Below, piece by piece: positions 35,162 through 42,241 of a stretch of DNA of 64,000 nt. The position numbers and the translations under genes are program-made. How positions within the stretch are numbered: position 1 is the first letter of the stretch; every line of letters begins with the position of its first letter. Under the pieces are notes generated by a model, which was given only the letters and a program-made list of their open reading frames with translations, had not been told where the DNA came from and did no database searches. The DNA is from an uncultured Clostridia bacterium (GTDB lineage: Bacteria; Bacillota; Clostridia; Oscillospirales; Ruminococcaceae), in contig CAMMMX010000013.1 in NCBI GenBank assembly GCA_946498095.1, positions 1 through 64,000 on the forward strand, written 5' to 3'.

Positions 35162-35731
35162 TTACAGGACCAGGTATTCTACCGTATTGCGATAGAATGC
35201 GGCAGGGTCCTTTTTAATTTTTCGGATGACAATGTCCGCTTGTTCCTGATCCGGCACCAGCAGCTCGAAACGCATCAAATCGCTGCCGATATCGTGGATG
35301 GCCAGCTTGACGATCAATCCATCTTTGACGGGTACGGTTTCGATAGAGATTTCTCGTTCCCGCTTCATCTGAGCCAGTACATTAAGAGCAGTTGCCGTAA
35401 TGCGTTCCCGGATTGCGATCGGTACGTGCTTGCGCAGCGTACGTGAGGTTTCCTGGCCCAAATCCGTCAGGACAAAGCATTCCGATCCGTCCTCCTGGCG
35501 TTCCAAGCTGAGGTTGCCGAAATCAATCAACTCACTCAGGGCGACCGAGTAATCAAGAAAGCTGACAAGGTTGTCGTAGGTAATGATGTTATTCAGGGTA
35601 TCCTGATCCACTGGCTTTCGGATGCTGTCCAGCAGGTAACAAATGAGTATTTTGATTTCATAGACATCTGTCAACCCTCCCGGCGTAATCCCGGCGAAGG
35701 TTTGGATCCGCTTTTTTGGCTGCCGTGCCAT
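35162..35731 (-). CDS. DUF4364 family protein
   Basis: This 189-residue cytoplasmic protein belongs to a family found in clostridial genomes; its function is unestablished. The N-terminal part (about 20-100) reads like a winged-helix fold (VYEIKILICYLLDSI, ELIDFGNL, FVLTDLGQETSRTL). The C-terminal half has alternating strands and helices (KLAIHDIGSDLMRFELLVPD). A DNA-binding role is possible by analogy. GGAGGG lies 7 nt before the ATG. It follows aroC by 30 bp and ends the shikimate operon. Confidence 0.75.
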   Translation of the reverse strand: MARQPKKRIQTFAGITPGGLTDVYEIKILICYLLDSIRKPVDQDTLNNIITYDNLVSFLDYSVALSELIDFGNLSLERQEDGSECFVLTDLGQETSRTLRKHVPIAIRERITATALNVLAQMKREREISIETVPVKDGLIVKLAIHDIGSDLMRFELLVPDQEQADIVIRKIKKDPAAFYRNTVEYLVL

Positions 35732-35761
35732 TTTCGATCCCTCCGAAGTATTACAGTTCTT

Positions 35762-36859
35762 TTACTCGCTCAGCCAGCCTTCGGCAATCATCCGCCCTGC
35801 CAATGCCACCAGCATAGCCGATTCCACACAAGGAACAGCGCGGACTGTAATACAGCTGTCATGACGGCCACGGACAGCTACGGTGTCATTTCGATGCTCG
35901 GAAAAGCAGACGGTCCGCTGCTCCTGCGCGATGGAAGGCGTAGGCTTGATAGCCGCACGGATAACAAGCGGCATACCGGACGAAATACCGCCGAGGATTC
36001 CACCATGACGGTTGGTACACGTCACGACATTGCCGTTTGACGCGTAACAGAAAGCGTCATTACAACTAGATCCGCGCATCTGTGCGCAAGCGAAACCGGC
36101 GCCGAATTCCACACCTTTGACAGCGGGTATCGAAAAAACAAGGGCAGATATCACGCTTTCCAGCCCATCAAACATCGGGCTGCCGATACCGGCTGGCAAT
36201 CCGATTCCGACACATTCTATTATACCACCGATCGAATCACAGTCAAGACGCGCCTGTTCAATTTGCTTTTGCATGGCAAAGCCTTTTTCGTCGTTCAGGA
36301 CCGGGAAGGTCTTTTGTGCGGCGGAGAGGATTTGTTCTGCGGTTACGGTAACCGGATCAAGCAGGTCGTCGCTGACACCGCCAATCGAGGCGATATGCGC
36401 GCCTACCGTAATCCCACGGCGGGCAAGGATTTGTGCACAGATCCCACCCGCGGCGACGAGCGGCGCGGTCAAACGACCAGAAAAATGACCACCGCCACGT
36501 GGATCGTTGTATCCCCTATACCGAACGTTTCCTGTATAGTCCGCATGGCCGGGCCGGGGATGGTCGACGAGGTTTTGGTAATCGCCCGAACGGGTATTGG
36601 TATTGGGGATCATCATCGCAAGAGGTGTGCCGGTCGTGCGGCCTTGATAGAACCCGGAAAGGATCTGGACTTCGTCTGATTCCTTGCGTGGCGTTGAACC
36701 TGGCTTGTTCCCCGGCGAACGGCGGGCCAGGAAACGCTGAAGCGCTTCCAGATCGATTTCCTCGCCGGCAGGAAGGTTATCCATGCACACGCCGATTGCC
36801 GGTCCGTGCGACTCGCCGAAAATGGATAGGGACAATCCGTTATTCCATAGGGATGACAT
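35762..36859 (-). CDS. aroC: chorismate synthase
   Basis: It converts EPSP to chorismate, the last shikimate step, using reduced FMN. The 365-residue protein has the family marks GESHGPAIG near the N-terminus, RRSPG, the PRPGHADYTG block, RGGGHFSGR, and GGISSGMPL followed by KPTPSI near the C-terminus. The start lies inside the end of aroA (20-bp overlap), with GGAGGG 8 nt upstream. It is the fourth enzyme gene of the operon. No FMN reductase domain is fused, so it depends on an external reductase. Confidence 0.95.
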   Translation of the reverse strand: MSSLWNNGLSLSIFGESHGPAIGVCMDNLPAGEEIDLEALQRFLARRSPGNKPGSTPRKESDEVQILSGFYQGRTTGTPLAMMIPNTNTRSGDYQNLVDHPRPGHADYTGNVRYRGYNDPRGGGHFSGRLTAPLVAAGGICAQILARRGITVGAHIASIGGVSDDLLDPVTVTAEQILSAAQKTFPVLNDEKGFAMQKQIEQARLDCDSIGGIIECVGIGLPAGIGSPMFDGLESVISALVFSIPAVKGVEFGAGFACAQMRGSSCNDAFCYASNGNVVTCTNRHGGILGGISSGMPLVIRAAIKPTPSIAQEQRTVCFSEHRNDTVAVRGRHDSCITVRAVPCVESAMLVALAGRMIAEGWLSE

Positions 36860-38072
36860 CTACTTTCCCTCCAAGCGTTTTGAAATCTGCAAAAAATTCC
36901 GGATATGATTTAGAAACACAATCTGCTCCGTGGATGGTGACGGGGGAGGAACAACGTGTCGCAGCCACGGCGGCCGCCATAGCGATACGGTGGTCGTTGT
37001 GACTGTCCACCTCTCCGCCGTGCAACGTCCCGGTACCACGGATGGACAGGCTATCTTCCGTCATATGGATGTCGGCGCCTAGACGCACCAGGACGTCGGT
37101 TATGGCGCTGAGCCGGTCGCTTTCCTTGATCCGCAGTCGCCCTGCGTTGTACAGTAGGCTGTCCCCGTTGTGAAAGCAAGCGAGGACGGAGAGAACCGGT
37201 AAAAGATCGGGAATCTGTGACATGTCGGCATGGAAAGGTGCTAGGGAGGGACCGGTGTAGGAGACGATCGCACGATCGCCCTGTAGGCTGTTCGGAATTA
37301 GGCCGTCCACTGTCACTCTGCTACCCAGAGCATTAGCCACCAGAAAAAAGGCAGCTTGCGAATAATCGCCTTCCACCGGGATAGAAGCGCTTTGAGGTAC
37401 TTGGTAGCGCTGTCCGCCGGGGACATGATAGCCCTGCGTTGTTTCCTCGACCTGGATGCCGAAAGCACGCAGTACCTGAACAGTCATATCCACATAGGGC
37501 TTTGACTCCAGCGGCGAGAGAAGATGGATTTCGCTGTCGCCTTGCAAAAGCGGCAGTGCAAATAGAAGCCCCGAAACAAACTGGGAGCTGATGTTACCTT
37601 CCAGCTCAAACGTACCATTTTGCAGTTGCCCCCTCATCGTCAAGGGGAGAACTGGACGGTCAAAAGTGACGCCATGACGGGGAAGTTCCCGCAGGTAGGG
37701 TGTGAGAGGGCGCTGCGGCAGCTTGCCTTGGCCGGAAAACGAGGCTTCGACACCAAGCGCGGCAGCCACTGGAAGAAGGAAACGCAGCGTCGATCCGGAT
37801 TCGCGACAGTCGGCGGTTGCAAAGGACGGCGGGGAAGAAATGCCGTCGACGGTTATGAGGTGCAGGACAGGGTCGGTTTTGACGGAAGCGCCAAAGGCGG
37901 ATAACACGTCGGCAGTTGCGCGGATATCCATGGAAAGGGTAGCGTTTTCCAGCACTGTACGTCTTCCGGATAGCGCGGCGGCAATCAGGAGGCGGTGGCA
38001 CTGCGACTTGGAGGAAGGCGCTTTTATCTGCCCGTGCAGCAGTCCGGGATAAATGCGGACGTCGTATTTCAT
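36840..38072 (-). CDS. aroA: 5-enolpyruvylshikimate-3-phosphate synthase
   Basis: It transfers enolpyruvyl from PEP to shikimate-3-phosphate. The 410-residue, two-domain protein has the substrate-binding segment APSSKSQCHRLL (about 18-29), SGSTLRFLLPVAAALG (PEP/S3P site), GDYSQAAFFLVANALG, and KESDRLSAI with DHRIAMA near the C-terminus. The family's usual NAGTA-type loop reads ESGSTLRF here, as in class II enzymes. The ATG at 38072 has GGAGG 6 nt upstream; the adjacent ATG at 38075 is equally in frame. It lies 22 bp after aroB and overlaps aroC. Confidence 0.93.
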   Translation of the reverse strand: MKYDVRIYPGLLHGQIKAPSSKSQCHRLLIAAALSGRRTVLENATLSMDIRATADVLSAFGASVKTDPVLHLITVDGISSPPSFATADCRESGSTLRFLLPVAAALGVEASFSGQGKLPQRPLTPYLRELPRHGVTFDRPVLPLTMRGQLQNGTFELEGNISSQFVSGLLFALPLLQGDSEIHLLSPLESKPYVDMTVQVLRAFGIQVEETTQGYHVPGGQRYQVPQSASIPVEGDYSQAAFFLVANALGSRVTVDGLIPNSLQGDRAIVSYTGPSLAPFHADMSQIPDLLPVLSVLACFHNGDSLLYNAGRLRIKESDRLSAITDVLVRLGADIHMTEDSLSIRGTGTLHGGEVDSHNDHRIAMAAAVAATRCSSPVTIHGADCVSKSYPEFFADFKTLGGKVDVIPME

Positions 38073-38094
38073 CATGTCCCTCCTAATGGTATGG

Positions 38095-39153
38095 TTAATC
38101 AAAGGCGCTTTTCAGCATGCTGCGATATTCTGGCAGCGAAAGCGCGACAATTTCCGCTTCCCCGATATCACGCAGCAGTACGATGCGTATGGTATCGCTG
38201 TCGCGTTTTTTATCGTTGAGCGACGCTTCGTACAACGATTGCCAATCTGTGTCGGGATGATGCGGCAGACCACAGGCGTCTAGTGATCGTAGGAGTTTGT
38301 CTAGTGTGCCGGGGCGGGTGAAACCCATCCGTTCTGACGCCTGCGTCATCATTGCCATTCCCATTGCCACGGCCTTTCCGTGTGAATATACACCATAACC
38401 ATAGACTTTCTCGATTGCGTGTCCGAGGGTATGACCAAAGTTGAGCAGCATCCGTTCGCCAGTATCCAACTCGTCGGCTTCGACGATGCTGCGTTTGATA
38501 TCGATACACTCCGCGATGATCGGGGACAGATGCTTCCGGGCCTGTCCCGAGAGGATGTCCTCCAACATGGACGGAGAACGGATGGCGGCGTATTTGACAA
38601 CCTCGCCCATGCCGTCGTCAAAGAAATCCTGCGGAAGCGTGCGCAGCGTATCACTGTCGCAGAGAACCAGAATGGGCTGCCAAAAGGCTCCGACGAGGTT
38701 CTTCCCCTGAGGGATATTGACAGCTGTCTTACCGCCCACTGATGAGTCAATTTGCGCGAGCAGTGAAGTCGGCATCTGGACAAAGCTCACGCCGCGTAGG
38801 TATGTTGCTGCGGCATAACCGGCCAGATCGCCTACGACACCGCCGCCCAGCGCAAGAATTAAATCGGAGCGGGTCAGGCTGTGTTCACACAGGAATGCAT
38901 ATAGATTTAGCAATGTTTCGTGCGATTTGGAGGTTTCCCCATGCGGAAAAGTAAAGGTGCAAGTCTGAAAGCCGGCTTTCTCCAAAGAATCTGACACAGC
39001 ATCCGCATACAATAGGCCGACTTGGTCATCTGTAACGATGCAGACACGGCAAGGTCTGTGAACACCGAGAATGGCTTCCCCGCAGGATTTCAGTACGCCG
39101 TTTTCAATACGGATGGAATAAGGGCGCGACGTATGTATTTCGATGACACTCAT
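38095..39153 (-). CDS. aroB: 3-dehydroquinate synthase
   Basis: It cyclises DAHP to 3-dehydroquinate, the second shikimate step, using NAD and a divalent metal. The 352-residue protein has a nucleotide-binding part with FPHGETSKSHET and ALGGGVVGDLAGYAAATYLRG (about 101-121). The substrate/metal region is PTSLLAQIDSSVGGKTAVN. Metal ligands come from EADELDTGERMLLNFGHTLGHAIE, with the HTxGH motif, and a later His. It lies 38 bp after aroF in the same operon. Confidence 0.95.
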   Translation of the reverse strand: MSVIEIHTSRPYSIRIENGVLKSCGEAILGVHRPCRVCIVTDDQVGLLYADAVSDSLEKAGFQTCTFTFPHGETSKSHETLLNLYAFLCEHSLTRSDLILALGGGVVGDLAGYAAATYLRGVSFVQMPTSLLAQIDSSVGGKTAVNIPQGKNLVGAFWQPILVLCDSDTLRTLPQDFFDDGMGEVVKYAAIRSPSMLEDILSGQARKHLSPIIAECIDIKRSIVEADELDTGERMLLNFGHTLGHAIEKVYGYGVYSHGKAVAMGMAMMTQASERMGFTRPGTLDKLLRSLDACGLPHHPDTDWQSLYEASLNDKKRDSDTIRIVLLRDIGEAEIVALSLPEYRSMLKSAFD

Positions 39154-39191
39154 AACAACGGTTCTTCCTTTCGATCGGGAATTGCAACCTG

Positions 39192-40205
39192 TTACGCCAT
39201 TTCCTTTCTCATAAAAGCGGCGTGCTTTTTTACCGACTTCATCACACTGTCGAACTGTTCAGGCGTCAGCGACTGTGCGCCATCAGATAGCGCATGCTTT
39301 GGATCGTTGTGAACTTCGATAATCAGGCCGTCTGCGCCGCAGGCGATAGCAGCCAGCGAGAGGGGCTCCACCAGCGAAGTGATCCCGGTTGCATGGCTGG
39401 GGTCAACGACGACAGGAAGGTGGGAGTACTGTTTCAGCAGAGGGATAGCGGAAATGTCCAGCGTATTGCGGGTGGCGGTCTCAAAGGTACGGATACCGCG
39501 CTCGCATAGGATGATGTCCGTATTGCCGCCAGCCGCGATGTATTCGGCGCTCATCAGGAATTCCTCCAGCGTGTTGGCCAGTCCGCGTTTCAGCAGGATA
39601 GGTTTTCCACAGTGTCCCAGCTCCTTGAGCAGCTCAAAATTCTGCATATTGCGCGCTCCAACCTGAATGACATCGACGTCTGCAAACAAGTCGATATGGG
39701 CAAGCGACATAATTTCAGTGACAATCGGCAGGCCGGTGAGCTTTCTGGCCTCGAGTAAAAGCTCGATGCCGTCAGCACGCAGTCCTTGGAAGGAGTAGGG
39801 GGAAGTCCGGGGCTTGAATGCGCCGCCACGTAGCAACGTCGCGCCGGATTCTTTCACCTTCTGTGCGACGAGCGTAATTTGCTCCTCAGATTCAACGGAA
39901 CAAGGGCCTGCGATAACGTTGAAAGTGCCTTGCCCGATTTTTCGCCCGCTGACTTCAACGATCGTATCAGTCGGATGAAATTTACGGTTCACCTTCTTAT
40001 AAGGTTCTTGGACCCGGCGCACCGACTCGACGATGTCGCGTGCGCGGACGCTTTCCATATCAATCTTCGAAGTGTCGCCGAGCAGGCCCAGGATTGTCTT
40101 ACTGGTGCCCGTGACAGTGGTGATCTTCACATCCTGCCGTTCCAGCCAGCCCACCAGTTCGTCCAGTTTTGGTTTCTCGCAATTTTCCTTCAGAATGATA
40201 ATCAT
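39192..40205 (-). CDS. aroF: DAHP synthase, type I beta with N-terminal regulatory domain
   Basis: It condenses PEP and erythrose-4-phosphate in the first committed step of aromatic amino acid synthesis. The 337-residue protein has a ferredoxin-like N-terminal domain (about 1-70), which in relatives such as the Thermotoga enzyme binds Phe or Tyr for feedback inhibition. The TIM barrel starts near 75: GPCSVES, RGGAFKPRTSPYSFQG, KRG, and DPSHATG with EVHNDP at the end. The ATG at 40205 follows GGAGG by 7 nt. An attenuator-like terminator and an aromatic leader ORF precede it, so it is probably controlled both by attenuation and by feedback. Confidence 0.95.
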   Translation of the reverse strand: MIIILKENCEKPKLDELVGWLERQDVKITTVTGTSKTILGLLGDTSKIDMESVRARDIVESVRRVQEPYKKVNRKFHPTDTIVEVSGRKIGQGTFNVIAGPCSVESEEQITLVAQKVKESGATLLRGGAFKPRTSPYSFQGLRADGIELLLEARKLTGLPIVTEIMSLAHIDLFADVDVIQVGARNMQNFELLKELGHCGKPILLKRGLANTLEEFLMSAEYIAAGGNTDIILCERGIRTFETATRNTLDISAIPLLKQYSHLPVVVDPSHATGITSLVEPLSLAAIACGADGLIIEVHNDPKHALSDGAQSLTPEQFDSVMKSVKKHAAFMRKEMA

Positions 40206-40221
40206 TTTTTTACCTCCCGAC

Positions 40222-40265
40222 AAAATAAAAAATGGCCTGAAGCCCGCTGTTAAGCTTCAAACCAT
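40222..40265 (-). terminator. attenuator terminator before aroF
   Basis: Read leftward, a 12-bp uninterrupted stem (40265-40254 with 40243-40232, two G-U pairs) has a 10-nt loop and is followed by TTTTTATTTT. It sits only about 17 bp before the aroF start codon and inside the operon, so transcription must read through it to express the pathway. Confidence 0.85.
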
Positions 40266-40325
40266 CTGGATGCATAATATTTTACAATACCATACGCTTT
40301 ATTCCTGCGGCCGATTCTTAACAGC
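40222..40325 (-). promoter_or_regulatory. predicted ribosome-mediated attenuator of the aro operon
   Basis: The leader-ORF segment GCTGTTAAG (40317-40325, codons 35-37) is perfectly complementary over 9 nt to CTTAACAGC (40246-40254), which forms the terminator loop and the last base of its left arm. Pairing of the two would compete with the terminator. A ribosome stalled on the aromatic codons before codon 31 would leave 35-37 free to pair; a ribosome reaching the end would mask them. This is inferred from sequence only. Confidence 0.7.
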
Positions 40326-40427
40326 TTTATGCTTTGCATACCAAAAGAACCCGTAGCTAAAAAAGTACAGGCTTGCAAAAAACATAAAGAAGTAAGAAAG
40401 CATCGCGGATGACATGTCTACAATCAT
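40299..40427 (-). CDS. aromatic-rich leader peptide of the shikimate operon (42 aa)
   Basis: This unlisted frame starts at ATG 40427, with AGGA six bases upstream, and ends at TAA 40299, 93 bp before aroF. Of 42 residues 13 are aromatic: eight Phe, four Tyr and one Trp, densest at residues 21-30 (YFFSYGFFWY). The last 12 residues are basic and polar. It lies between a consensus promoter and an intrinsic terminator. This is the classical layout of a leader peptide whose translation senses charged tRNAs for Phe, Tyr and Trp. A small membrane peptide is the alternative, since the aromatic run is also hydrophobic enough to span a membrane. Confidence 0.75.
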   Translation of the reverse strand: MIVDMSSAMLSYFFMFFASLYFFSYGFFWYAKHKAVKNRPQE

Positions 40428-40504
40428 GCCCTTTCCTGAAAATTCATATGGTATGGCTCCCGACCAAAAGCGGGAAAAGAAACTATCAGTTGCAACTTGC
40501 TTTT

Positions 40505-40533
40505 ATTTTAAAGTATTTCTTGCCTTTTGTCAA
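40505..40533 (-). promoter_or_regulatory. sigma-A promoter of the shikimate operon
   Basis: Read leftward: -35 TTGACA (40528-40533), 17-bp spacer, -10 TAAAAT (40505-40510). The transcript start is expected near 40498, about 70 nt before the leader ORF. Confidence 0.85.
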
Positions 40534-40590
40534 CCCCAAGTGAGGCTTTGCCAGCACCTTTTACCAGCTCGAAGACGGGAAAATAAAAAA

Positions 40591-40613
40591 AAACCGTCCA
40601 TGAAGGACGGTTT
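40591..40613 (-). terminator. intrinsic terminator of the yjbQ-sbcDC operon
   Basis: A 9-bp perfect stem (40605-40613 with 40591-40599) has a 5-nt loop; read leftward it is followed by a long T run. It lies 50 bp after the last gene of the operon. Confidence 0.85.
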
Positions 40614-40663
40614 GATCGGTTGGTTCCGGATTGGAGCATGAGCCCCACCTGTAATAAAGGCGG

Positions 40664-41275
40664 TCACTCTTTAGACCGAATTCTTTTTCTCAATACAGTC
40701 ACGAAAATAAAGGCTACCACAGCGGAAAAAATTGCCCCAACCGTCCCCGCAATGATGTCGGTCATGGTGTCCTCGAGGCTGCCAAGCTGGGAATTCAGTC
40801 CAAACCACTTATCCGTGGCAAACTCAAAAATTTCCCATATTCCAGCGCAGGCAATCGCAAACAGCATCGCAAAGAAGATACGGATGAGAAGTGGAATTTT
40901 GTCCCGGTGCGGACGTTCACGGTCGCAGACGCTGGTGAGCGCGGCTATCAGCCAATCCCCGACGGCAAATAACATCATACCGCTGACACCGTGCATCAGT
41001 AGATCGTAACGAGGAATTCTACCGTAAAAATGAAGCATCATCCCACCAAACTGTGCAAACGCGGCAAAGAAAACGATCATAAGGTAATGTGCGTTGGGCA
41101 GAAGACGGTAGAGAAGAAAGTGAATAGCTGCCAGCGTCAAAAGGGTGGTCACTGAGTTGAACAACGCACTGACACCCTCCGTTAAATAGGTATAAATGCC
41201 AACAACCAGATAAACAACGTAGAGAATAAGCGTAACTACAAGCTTGGGAGGCCAGGCGCGCTTTTCGTTTACCAT
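40664..41275 (-). CDS. polytopic membrane protein, DUF2238/YjdF-like
   Basis: This 203-residue inner-membrane protein has about six transmembrane helices and no known function. The family-like features are the motif YDLLMHGVSGMMLFAVGDW in the middle and WEIFEFATDKWFG near two-thirds, then EDTMTDIIAGTVGA. These give conserved acidic and histidine residues inside or near the membrane. It follows the aldose epimerase by 32 bp and is last in the yjbQ-sbcDC operon. The family assignment rests on motif memory and is moderate. Confidence 0.65.
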   Translation of the reverse strand: MVNEKRAWPPKLVVTLILYVVYLVVGIYTYLTEGVSALFNSVTTLLTLAAIHFLLYRLLPNAHYLMIVFFAAFAQFGGMMLHFYGRIPRYDLLMHGVSGMMLFAVGDWLIAALTSVCDRERPHRDKIPLLIRIFFAMLFAIACAGIWEIFEFATDKWFGLNSQLGSLEDTMTDIIAGTVGAIFSAVVAFIFVTVLRKRIRSKE

Positions 41276-41307
41276 ATATTTACCTTTCTATATCTATATG
41301 ATGACTT

Positions 41308-42189
41308 TTATAGCGGCAGGATATCGAATTGGAAGGATACACTGCTACCGGCAGACAGCGTCCGGGCGCCTATTTTCTTTTCATAAACGCCAGATTCATC
41401 CGTGCGATCGTGCATACCTAGCCACGGCTCGAGGCAGATGAAGGGGGCGTCGGTATGGGTGGGTGACCAGATGCCAAGGAAATCAAAATCGGCAAAGTGC
41501 ATTTCCACCCCGCGCCCGGAGTTGATATGATACAGCTTAACACTGCGCGATTTTAACGCGTCAAATACCAAAGCGCCGTCATCGAAGAGCGTGTGTGAAA
41601 CGGGAATACGCTTCCCTCCATCCAGCACGGTGCGCCGCTTTTCAACCTCCAGGACGTTGGTAACCGGATTCAGATAAGGACAGGCCAGCGTTTCTTCCTG
41701 CGCAAATTCGATGACATATTCGTCAAATGTTCCTTGTCCTGCCAAGGGGATATTGAAAGCCGGATGTGCGCCAAGCATATAGGTGAGTGTGCGGTCATCA
41801 GTATTGTGCAACTCGTAACGGATGTTCAAAACAGATTCGTTGAGCGCGTAGGTGATCGTCAGGGTAAAACGGTAGGGGTACTGTTTGAGTGTCTCTTCCG
41901 TGGATGATGCGGAGAAAACAGCCTTGTTGCCCTGGCAGGACACGCAGTCGAATTCCATTTTTCTCAGGAAGCCGTGCTGCTTCATGGAGTAAGTCTTCCC
42001 TTCAATAAGGGTCTTTTCGTCCTTGAGCGCCCCGACAATAGGAAAGAGAACTGGGGATACGCCACTCCAATATTTGGGATCGCCCTTCCACATGTACTCC
42101 GTGCCGGAAGCGTCCTGATAAGAACGAAGCTCCGCACCAAAGGATTCGATGGCCACGCTGGCGGTCTGTGATTTGATTTCATGTTTCAT
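41308..42189 (-). CDS. aldose 1-epimerase family protein (LacX/GalM-like)
   Basis: It probably interconverts alpha and beta anomers of an aldose or a sugar phosphate. The 293-residue beta-sandwich has FGAELRSYQ near the N-terminus, YWSGVSPVLFPIVG, KQHGFLR with the first catalytic-type His, and GAHPAFNIP with the second. FICLEPWLGMHD, carrying the predicted catalytic Glu, is near the C-terminus. The ATG at 42189 follows AAAGGG. It lies 52 bp after sbcC in the same direction. The sugar is unknown. Confidence 0.85.
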   Translation of the reverse strand: MKHEIKSQTASVAIESFGAELRSYQDASGTEYMWKGDPKYWSGVSPVLFPIVGALKDEKTLIEGKTYSMKQHGFLRKMEFDCVSCQGNKAVFSASSTEETLKQYPYRFTLTITYALNESVLNIRYELHNTDDRTLTYMLGAHPAFNIPLAGQGTFDEYVIEFAQEETLACPYLNPVTNVLEVEKRRTVLDGGKRIPVSHTLFDDGALVFDALKSRSVKLYHINSGRGVEMHFADFDFLGIWSPTHTDAPFICLEPWLGMHDRTDESGVYEKKIGARTLSAGSSVSFQFDILPL

Positions 42190-42241
42190 AATGAACGCCC
42201 TTTCTGTCAGTAACAATTATGGTAACCTTCTCATGGAAGGA

